From Prochlorococcus sp. AG-686-J21 (GTDB lineage: Bacteria; Cyanobacteriota; Cyanobacteriia; PCC-6307; Cyanobiaceae), in the NCBI GenBank assembly GCA_003210285.1, contig QCVS01000014.1, forward strand, positions 1 to 41,167: a DNA stretch of 41,167 bases, in the 5' to 3' direction. The notes below the pieces were generated by a model that was given only the letters and a program-made list of their open reading frames with translations, did no database searches and was not told the DNA's origin. Of this stretch, positions 35,168 through 41,167 are shown piece by piece (position 1 is the stretch's first letter; each line of letters begins with the position of its first letter). Both the position numbers and the translations under genes were made by a program.

Positions 35168-35833
35168 TTAACTTCCTAATAACCTAAGCAGGTTTGAATA
35201 AGATTTAAAAATAAGATCAATTTCATCTGATCTTCCATAGTTAGCTAAAAGCCCTTTCGCCCCTGCATCAAGATCAAATAAATATTCTCTTTCTTCAATA
35301 CTTTTTACATAACTTTCTATCCATCCAACACAAACAAACCTTTCTCCTCTTGTGACTTCTTGAACAGAATGTAGATATGTACTTGGATATATGATAATTT
35401 CCCCTGCATTAAGTTTAAATCTTTCTTCTGAATTAATACACTCAATTGTCAATTCCCCTCCACCATACTTATCTTTATTGTTTAAAAAAATTGTAAAAGA
35501 CAAATCAGCTCTTCCTGATGACATATAAGAATTATCTACATGACGACCATATCCCATTCCTTTAGTAGATTTAGCAAACATTATCCCATGAATTTTTTTT
35601 GGTAAGGCAAAGCTTTTTATTAAATTGTCGTTTAATATTTTTTCTGATATTAATTTTGTATACTTTTTTGAAATATCTGATTCTCTATTTAATTGCAAAT
35701 TATTTTTTACTTTAGCTGCATGTTTACCAGCAGTTCTTTTACCATCTTCCCATTGCAAATTTTTTTTCTCTAAATGTTTTTTTAGTAAATCTAATTCTTC
35801 GAGATTTATTAATTGACGATTTAAATAATTCAT
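35168..35833 (-). CDS. piuC: PiuC/YbiX-type Fe(II)/2-oxoglutarate-dependent dioxygenase
   Basis: 221 aa, full length. The double-stranded beta-helix metal triad is H98-x-D100 (in GYGRHVDNSYM) and H155 (in YPSTYLHSVQEV), with R165 (RGERF) to hold 2-oxoglutarate. PiuC proteins are iron-regulated companions of iron uptake systems in many bacteria; the substrate is unclear. It is divergent from futA, sharing a 102-bp intergenic region, which supports a role in iron acquisition. Confidence 0.9.
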   Translation of the reverse strand: MNYLNRQLINLEELDLLKKHLEKKNLQWEDGKRTAGKHAAKVKNNLQLNRESDISKKYTKLISEKILNDNLIKSFALPKKIHGIMFAKSTKGMGYGRHVDNSYMSSGRADLSFTIFLNNKDKYGGGELTIECINSEERFKLNAGEIIIYPSTYLHSVQEVTRGERFVCVGWIESYVKSIEEREYLFDLDAGAKGLLANYGRSDEIDLIFKSYSNLLRLLGS

Positions 35834-35935
35834 TTTAGATATTAAAAATGATACAACCTTAGGTATAGAAAAAGTATCTTTTAGGACTTGTTATTGAGAT
35901 AGGTATAAAGTAACCATAGATACTATTTTGAATAA

Positions 35936-36958
35936 GTGCAAAAATTTAAAAAATTACTCTATTCTGCAGTAACTTGCGCATTTCTTTTTAATGTAAATAT
36001 ACCTGCTAATTCTACCGAAAGAGAAATTAAAGTTTACTCCGGCAGGCATTACAACACAGATAGGGGCGTATATAAAAAATTTGCAGATGAAACTGGAATA
36101 AAAGTAAGGCTAATTGAAGCTGCAGGCATATCTTTAATAGAGAGATTAAGAAGAGAAGGGAAGAATTCTCAAGCGGATTTAATTTTACTTGTTGATGCGG
36201 CAAGAATAACAAATGCCGCAAAGGCAGATTTGTTGCAACCAATCGAATCATCCAGTTTAGAGAAGGATGTTCCTATTGGATTAAAGGACCCTGATAAAAA
36301 ATGGTATGCATTAACAAGAAGAGTTAGGGTTATGGTCGCCAATCCAAAAGTTGTAGATATAAATAAAATAAATGATTACACAGATTTAGCTAATCCATCC
36401 CTAAAAGGTAAAGTGTGTTTAAGGAATAGAAAAAGTCCTTACAATCAATCTTTGGTAGCTAATCAAATTGTAAATAAAGGACAACAGGCAACTAAAACTT
36501 GGCTAAATGGAATGATTTCAAATGTTTCTCAACCTTTTTTCCCTGGTGATATTTCTATTGTAAGAGCAGTTTCGAAGAGAAAATGTGGTGTAGGAATAGT
36601 TAATCATTATTACGTAGCAAGAATGCTTGCTGGCGTTAATGGAAGAAGAGATACTTTGTATGCGAAAAAGACGTCTGTTATTACACCTAATCCAGCACAT
36701 GTAAACATAAGTGCCGGAGGAGTGGCCAAATATGCAATAAATAAAGCTGAAGCTATTGAACTTCTTGAGTTCCTTGCTTCTCCTGAAGGAAGTAAGGGTT
36801 TAGCCGCTCCTACTTTTGAACATCCTTTAAAGGAAGTTAATCAAAATCAGATAGTTAAAAACTTTGGAGCTTTTACACCAGATAAGGTTACTGTAGATGA
36901 CCTTGGGAGTAACAACTCAATGGCAATAAGGATGATGAAAGATGCTGGTTGGGATTGA
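35936..36958 (+). CDS. futA: Fe(III) ABC transporter substrate-binding protein (IdiA/FutA)
   Basis: 340 aa from a GTG start. A signal peptide (residues 1-25) precedes a type II periplasmic binding fold. Iron ligands line up with those of Synechocystis FutA: H38 and Y39 in SGRHYNTD, Y169 in KSPYNQ, and Y225-Y226 in NHYYVARM; the 56-residue gap between Y169 and Y225 equals that between the corresponding FutA1 tyrosines as I remember them. It delivers ferric iron to the FutB permease and FutC ATPase, which are not in the window. The same protein family also protects photosystem II under iron stress. Confidence 0.94.
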   Translation: MQKFKKLLYSAVTCAFLFNVNIPANSTEREIKVYSGRHYNTDRGVYKKFADETGIKVRLIEAAGISLIERLRREGKNSQADLILLVDAARITNAAKADLLQPIESSSLEKDVPIGLKDPDKKWYALTRRVRVMVANPKVVDINKINDYTDLANPSLKGKVCLRNRKSPYNQSLVANQIVNKGQQATKTWLNGMISNVSQPFFPGDISIVRAVSKRKCGVGIVNHYYVARMLAGVNGRRDTLYAKKTSVITPNPAHVNISAGGVAKYAINKAEAIELLEFLASPEGSKGLAAPTFEHPLKEVNQNQIVKNFGAFTPDKVTVDDLGSNNSMAIRMMKDAGWD

Positions 36959-37016
36959 AGCTTAAGATATAAAACATTAAAAAAAAATATATATATATTT
37001 ATATATTCTTAATTAC

Positions 37017-37101
37017 GGAGAGGTGGCTGAGTGGTCGAAAGCGAACGACTCGAAATCGTTTAACAGGAGACTGTTCGTGGGTTCGAATCCCACCCTCTCC
37101 G
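37017..37101 (+). tRNA. trnS-CGA: tRNA-Ser (anticodon CGA)
   Basis: Class II tRNA with long variable arm. Acceptor GGAGAGG (37017-37023) pairs with CCTCTCC (37094-37100), discriminator G at 37101. Anticodon stem AACGA/TCGTT with loop CTCGAAA, anticodon CGA. T-arm GTGGG-TTCGAAT-CCCAC. CCA is not encoded. Its 3' end is repeated twice in the following 500 bp. The spacer before it holds an A9 run and an (AT)n tract. Confidence 0.97.
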
Positions 37102-37144
37102 TAACGACTTCATTTGCAGACTAAGGTTATGCTGTAATAAGTCC

Positions 37145-37186
37145 TCCAACTAGACTGCAAACACAGGATAGTTGGATATTTTTCTT
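37145..37186 (+). terminator. Possible terminator of tRNA-Ser
   Basis: TCCAACTA (37145-37152) pairs perfectly with TAGTTGGA (37169-37176) across 16 nt, followed by TATTTTTCTT (37177-37186). The loop is longer than usual. A second, overlapping imperfect pairing (37114-37123 with 37151-37160) is possible. Confidence 0.45.
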
Positions 37187-37353
37187 ATGGTAAGATAACT
37201 TTTTGATTTTGAAATATAAGGTATTTCTAGGGAAAATATGGGTAACAAATAAGTGGTACATGTTTTATTTCCATGGGGTATGAAAAGCACCCATGGGGTA
37301 CATAAAAATACCAGTCCGATTTCATGAAAATAGGAGTAAAACCAAAACCCTTA

Positions 37354-37362
37354 CCTCTCCGT
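37354..37362 (+). repeat. Partial copy of the tRNA-Ser 3' end (relic att site 1)
   Basis: CCTCTCCGT matches the last acceptor-stem bases, discriminator and following T of the tRNA (37094-37102). It is short alone, but it is followed by TTTTTTTGCAG, similar to TTTGCAG located 12 bp after the tRNA. Confidence 0.5.
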
Positions 37363-37413
37363 TTTTTTGCAGTTTCTAGAAGTCCCAGATAGGTTCAAAT
37401 AAAGAGTTTTTAA

Positions 37414-37446
37414 AACTATTAGTGAGGTTTTTCTTCCCTAATAGTT
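37414..37446. repeat. Inverted repeat inside the scar region
   Basis: AACTATTAG (37414-37422) and its exact complement CTAATAGTT (37438-37446) flank a 15-nt centre. It may be a hairpin of a vanished transcript or a protein site; no U-tract follows. Confidence 0.45.
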
Positions 37447-37574
37447 ACCACTATTCCACAGTAGACACTAATTCGTTGTGTGGGGTGTAGTTGTAGTGTG
37501 GGGTAAATATGAATTGCTCTCAAAATGCTTCCTGTATGGTTCTATAACTGACTATATGGAATGAGATGTAATAT

Positions 37575-37586
37575 CACCCTCTCCGT
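37575..37586 (+). repeat. Partial copy of the tRNA-Ser 3' end (relic att site 2)
   Basis: CACCCTCTCCGT is identical over 12 bp to tRNA-Ser 37091-37102 (end of T-arm, acceptor 3' strand, discriminator and next base). The distance between the two copies is 484 bp. This is the best candidate for the distal attachment site. Confidence 0.65.
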
Positions 37587-37672
37587 TTCTAATAATTGTA
37601 CTCAAATTGAAAAATTAATCTTCTTACTAGTATTATTAAAAAGTTGATTTATTAAATGCAATAATTTCTTAA

Positions 37673-39496
37673 ATGAGGTTAATATTCTATTTATTTATAT
37701 TTAGTCAATTATTAAATTTCATTAGTGTCTTTGCAGATAAATATAGAATAGAATCCCCTAAATTAAGGCCAATACAATGGGAGAAAATACAAGAAAGTAA
37801 TTCAAATAATTTGGAAAAAATAATCTGGAAATCTTATAAAAATGATGAAAGTTATTTTCAAAATAAAATTGATGAAAGTTCTGTAATAGAAAAACTTAAA
37901 AAATTTGGGGGCGGAAGTAAATATAAATCGCAACGAAAATTCACTCATTCTATGTTTGAAATTTAACCCTATTTGCCACTTAATAATTATCTTGAGTTTA
38001 GAGATTTTCAAATCTCGGTCAGATGGAAATCATCCCTTGATGGTGGCGTATCTGGTGGTATTGGGCAACAAAATCCATCATTAGTTTTTGATTATGGGTT
38101 AACTGACTCTTCCCTTATATCCTTTTATTTTTCTGAAGCTGATGATGATTTATTCAACTTAATTGATGGAAAAAAAAGTAATTATCATTGGCAAAATTAT
38201 GCTTTGTCATTTAAGAAGAAATTATTATCTGAGAATAAATATAATTTTGGACTGTCAATGGTCTCAACTATTGAATATTGGAGGCAAGCTAGTGGATCTG
38301 AAAATACAAAAAGTATATATAATCAACAGAATAATTTATTTGGTAAAGATAAATTTCAAAATATAGTTGGAGCTTTTTCATTACCATTATCGAAAAATTT
38401 AAATGATAACTTTACTTTTTTAATTGTTCCTGGATATACATTCTTACCTGAGAAATTAGGCTCAAGAGGAGTTAGTAAAGATGCATATGGAAATAATTTT
38501 TATTTAGGAAGCGGTTTTATTTTAGATATAGTTGATGATGTTGATCTGCTTTTCTCATATACCACTCCTTTTGGACCTGGAAATAACTATTTTGATAGTG
38601 AACTTAATTACTCTAGAAAATCTTTATATAGTTTAGGTCTTGGTTGGAGTATCAATCCTAAGATTAGATTTGAAAGTAAAATAACCAACTCATACGGATC
38701 AAGTCCAGCCACAGGCTTACTTACTATTCCATCAGATAACAAGCTACTTTATTCGGCTAATATAATTTATAAACCTTATGAAGAAGATACTTATCTTAAA
38801 GCTTTTAATAAAAGGGATAAATTGATTTCCCATGGCGGAATTACAGTTAGTAATGCATTGATACCAAAACATGGAACTTCCCATATCAATTTAAATTATG
38901 ATAGTAAAGGGAATTTGTTTGCATTTTATGGTTATTCTTTATCAAATATATTTCAATTAGAGTTGGTAAATATTGGTACTTTTCAGGATGCAAATTATTT
39001 GGTAAATAAAGATAGAAGTTTATATTCAACTTACTTAAGTGAAAATAATCTTAGTTACAGATTAGGAGGTAAATTATTAATATTTAGTCCTCAAAAAGAT
39101 GATCTTTTTTGGATGACAGTGAGAACATCTGTTGGAAGAAATGATGATACTAATCAAGGTTACCTATTCAGTGAATTGATAAATACTTTTAGATTTAATG
39201 ATAAGGTTGTCTTCAATTTAAGTCCTAAATATTTTTTTAGTGGACTGGAAAGTTTTGGAGGGGTTGGAGTTTCAAGTTATGTAAATTTATTAGATAACTT
39301 GCAGTTTATCCCTGAATTAAATACTACTTTTAAAAGTAATTCAGATTTAAACTATTCATTAGGATTAAGGTATTCTTATCTTTCTGGAAAATCAATTGAT
39401 TTATATTATTCTAATGCAGTCGGTATTCAGGACATCGGACAATTTCTTGAAGATAAAGAATATAGACTTGGTTTCAAATTAAACTTTTTATTTTAA
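37673..39496 (+). pseudogene. Large outer-membrane beta-barrel protein interrupted by one in-frame TAA
   Basis: Codon 98 (37964-37966) is TAA, but the same frame continues for another 509 codons. The joined product would be about 606 aa: a signal peptide (LIFYLFIFSQLLNFISVFA), a short polar region, then after the stop PYLPLNNYLEFRDFQISVRW, SSLDGGVSGGIGQQNPS and FDYGLTDSSLISFYFSEADD, and a long series of aromatic alternating strands ending in KLNFLF with a C-terminal Phe. This is the layout of an unnamed cyanobacterial barrel family. The downstream part has a TTG at 37973 but no signal peptide, so without readthrough it could not be exported. Either a recent nonsense mutation or stop readthrough; otherwise a base-call error. 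Confidence 0.8.
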
Positions 39497-39508
39497 AGAA
39501 TTTATAAC

Positions 39509-39760
39509 TTAATTTTCCCAAAAGGGATCGGTAGTTAAAGAAATTCTTAATGAACAATCGGTGTTACTTTGAATATTGCTTATACAAGCTCTAACAGTTT
39601 CTCCATTAACATCTATTTCACAAGCTCCGCAACTCCCCGTTAAACATCCAGTCGGAATTTCTAAACCTGCTTCTTTAGCAATTGAGAACCAATCATCCCC
39701 TTCTGAGGCATATGTCTCGATTTTATTTGGCCAAATGATTTTAATCTTTGAATTTTTCAA
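39509..39760 (-). CDS. 2Fe-2S plant-type ferredoxin
   Basis: 83 aa from a TTG start (no ATG or GTG is available in the frame). The cluster ligands are C39, C44, C47 (in GCLTGSCGACEID) and C59 (in ETVRACIS), the C-x4-C-x2-C...C pattern of plant-type ferredoxins. At 83 residues it is shorter and less acidic than PetF, so it is probably a specialised electron carrier. The TTG overlaps the TGA of the upstream cobQ (TTGA), implying translational coupling; a role in supplying electrons to cobalamin synthesis is possible but unproven. Confidence 0.9.
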   Translation of the reverse strand: MKNSKIKIIWPNKIETYASEGDDWFSIAKEAGLEIPTGCLTGSCGACEIDVNGETVRACISNIQSNTDCSLRISLTTDPFWEN

Positions 39761-41167
39761 TTTAACAACGATGAAATATTAAAGTGTTTTTTAAATTCAT
39801 TTGCGAGATTATCGATAATGTTTTCTCGTTTTATTTTATAAGATCTTGTTCTCTTGTCTAATAAAGGTAAGTTTTTACCTTTTCTAATTAAGTTTAAATA
39901 GTAATTCCTCCAGTCATCATTTTCAAAGATTCCATGAATGTATGTGCCTGCAATAGTTCCTCCTTCGATATTTTCTTTGTACCACCCAAGATCTAAGTCT
40001 TTAAAAATAGGCTTAATTTTAAAAGTATTTTGACTTTTATCTATTTCAGTTAAACCATTATGGATCTCAAATCCATTAATTTCTGAGAGACAAGGCCAGA
40101 TTGATTGAGAAATTATTTGTCTTGTGATTTTGTTTTTAAGGAAAGTTGTTTTCAGAGGCAGTAGTCCGATACCCCTAGTTAGTTTTTGTGAATTATCTTT
40201 TGATCCCTCTTTTAAAAAAGGATCTTCCAAACTTGTTCCTAACATTTGTAGTCCACCGCAAATCCCAAAAATATTACCATTAGTTTTTGAATACTCTTTT
40301 ATATTTTTTGAGAGTCCTGAAGATTCAAGAAATAGTTGATCTTTAATAGTTTGCTTACTTCCTGGAAGGATGAGAAAGTCAAATTGACTAAGGTTTTGGG
40401 ATTCTTTTATCCATTTAATAAATATTGATTCTTCATTCTCTAGTGGATCAAAATCTGAAAAGTTACTTATTGAGGGTAATTTTATAATCCCAACCCTTAT
40501 TTCTGGATTAATAAAATTGGCTTTTCTTTCTAATAAATCTAAGGAATCTTCTGGAGGAAATTTATCATCCAACCATGGAATTATTCCTAAGACAGGAATT
40601 TGAGTTTTATGTTCAATCCATTTTTTCCCTTCTTCGAATAGTGAAAGGTCACCTCTGAATCTATTTATTATTATCCCTTTAATAAGTTTTTTTTCGTCTG
40701 GTTTCATTAATTCAAGTGTCCCTATTATCTGAGCAAATACGCCTCCTCTCTCAATATCGGTGACTAAAATACAATTTGCTTCTAAGTACTTTGCAACTTT
40801 TAAGTTAGTAAGATCTCTATGAATTAAATTCATCTCAACAGGACTTCCAGCCCCTTCGATAATTAAACGACAATTTGGATGTCGTTCATATATCGAATTC
40901 AAACTCTTTTTTATTACTTCCCAACCAGGAAAAAACCAATCCTTGTAGTAATTTTTTGCCGTTGTAATTCCTGTACTTTTCCCTAGATGAATAACCTCGC
41001 TTATTGAATTACCTTGAGGCTTTAATAAAATGGGATTCATCTCTGAAGAAGGAACTATACCGCAAGCAAAAGCTTGAAGTGCTTGTGAATATGCCATTTC
41101 TCCCCCATTCCAATCAACCCAAGCATTATTACTCATATTTTGGCCTTTAAAAGGTATTGGTTCTTCT
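39757..41167 (-). CDS. cobQ: Cobyric acid synthase, 5' end outside window
   Basis: The frame is open to the right edge. Ten codons upstream of the first ATG in the window (41136) still read EEPIPFKGQN, matching the conserved segment before MSNNAWVDWNGGEMAYSQA, so the P-loop-bearing N-terminus (about 30-40 residues) is missing. Further motifs: NPILLKPQGNSISEVI, LIIEGAGSPVEMNL, the glutamine-amidotransferase nucleophile Cys in FGICGGLQMLG and the His in GTYIHGIFEND. CobQ amidates the side chains of adenosyl-cobyrinic acid diamide with glutamine, a late step of corrin synthesis in the cytoplasm. Confidence 0.97.
   Translation of the reverse strand, partial: EEPIPFKGQNMSNNAWVDWNGGEMAYSQALQAFACGIVPSSEMNPILLKPQGNSISEVIHLGKSTGITTAKNYYKDWFFPGWEVIKKSLNSIYERHPNCRLIIEGAGSPVEMNLIHRDLTNLKVAKYLEANCILVTDIERGGVFAQIIGTLELMKPDEKKLIKGIIINRFRGDLSLFEEGKKWIEHKTQIPVLGIIPWLDDKFPPEDSLDLLERKANFINPEIRVGIIKLPSISNFSDFDPLENEESIFIKWIKESQNLSQFDFLILPGSKQTIKDQLFLESSGLSKNIKEYSKTNGNIFGICGGLQMLGTSLEDPFLKEGSKDNSQKLTRGIGLLPLKTTFLKNKITRQIISQSIWPCLSEINGFEIHNGLTEIDKSQNTFKIKPIFKDLDLGWYKENIEGGTIAGTYIHGIFENDDWRNYYLNLIRKGKNLPLLDKRTRSYKIKRENIIDNLANEFKKHFNISSLLN

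Larger units (their letters stand above)
37274..37504 (+). repeat. Short direct repeats: CCATGGGGTA twice and GTGTGGGGT twice
   Basis: CCATGGGGTA occurs at 37271-37280 and 37291-37300 (20-bp period). GTGTGGGGT occurs at 37478-37486 and 37496-37504 (18-bp period). All share the core TGGGGT in one orientation. Paired, phased repeats of this kind resemble recombinase arm-type binding sites. Confidence 0.5.
37102..37672. other. 571-bp gene-free region after tRNA-Ser, probable scar of a tRNA-targeted mobile element
   Basis: No credible gene is seen on either strand. Instead there are two extra fragments of the tRNA-Ser 3' end, several inverted repeats, and four same-orientation copies of the G-rich word TGGGGT (37274, 37294, 37481, 37499). 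That density of G-runs is striking in DNA this AT-rich. The pattern fits att-site remnants with integrase arm-type sites left after excision or decay of an integrated element. Confidence 0.6.

Noticed and set aside
36982-37006. Poly-A and (AT)n tract before tRNA-Ser as a replication or regulatory element
   Set aside because: Low-complexity AT runs are expected in spacers of this genome; nothing else supports an origin.
37293-37379. A 28-codon ORF starting at the ATG in the second CCATGGGGTA repeat
   Set aside because: Too short, no family, and it runs through the tRNA-derived repeat; better explained as part of the non-coding scar.

Overview
The window reads as a piece of a high-light-type Prochlorococcus (marine picocyanobacterium) chromosome. 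It is strongly AT-rich, tightly packed and full of non-ATG starts. It carries a Pcb chlorophyll-binding antenna gene, flavodoxin, an IdiA/FutA-type iron-binding protein, and many small or 'DUF' families typical of cyanobacteria (Ycf46, DUF2808, DUF3386, DUF1824). The assignment rests on gene content and protein recognition from memory; no database search was run.

Layout. (a) 1-7.5 kb, minus strand: a surface-polysaccharide module. It holds a PglK/MsbA-like ABC exporter (3' end outside the window), a small phosphoglycosyl transferase, a GT4 glycosyltransferase, a GT39-like membrane glycosyltransferase and an O-antigen ligase/polymerase, and is closed by tRNA-Arg(UCU). (b) 7.7-10.4 kb: an HTH-like protein, a LapA-like membrane protein, and divergent rsmI and cysQ. 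(c) 10.4-21.1 kb, minus strand: a long housekeeping run sppA-aroH-DUF2808-rpmH-rnpA-PH-yidC-ycf46-serS-rseP-rpsN-pnp. (d) 21.2-25.1 kb, plus strand: a tight EamA transporter / GT4 (BGluT-like) / ArnT-like trio. (e) 25-27.7 kb, minus strand: an RHH-like protein, an AEC permease with no canonical start codon, an unknown small protein, a SemiSWEET and a redoxin-like protein. (f) 27.8-37 kb: a region rich in iron and surface genes, with flavodoxin (isiB), an iron-stress-like Pcb, a porin, a small secreted protein, a PiuC-like dioxygenase and futA, interleaved with DUF3386, a methyltransferase-like gene, a decayed MIF-family pseudogene, DUF1824 and glyQ. (g) 37.0-37.6 kb: tRNA-Ser(CGA) followed by about 570 bp of non-coding DNA holding two extra copies of the tRNA 3' end, which looks like the scar of a tRNA-targeted mobile element. 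(h) 37.7-41.2 kb: an outer-membrane barrel gene broken by one in-frame stop, a 2Fe-2S ferredoxin, and cobQ (5' end outside the window).

How the genes work together. Blocks (a) and (d) build and modify cell-envelope glycans by lipid-linked sugar chemistry. Block (c) couples translation, RNA processing and membrane-protein biogenesis. Block (f) is a low-iron toolkit: flavodoxin replaces ferredoxin, a Pcb antenna serves the photosystems, and a porin and periplasmic Fe(III)-binding protein bring iron in. The most striking regulatory signals are a GTA-N8-TAC/-10 arrangement matching an NtcA class II promoter before isiB, and an 8-nt perfect complement to the conserved Yfr1 sRNA loop directly before the porin start codon.
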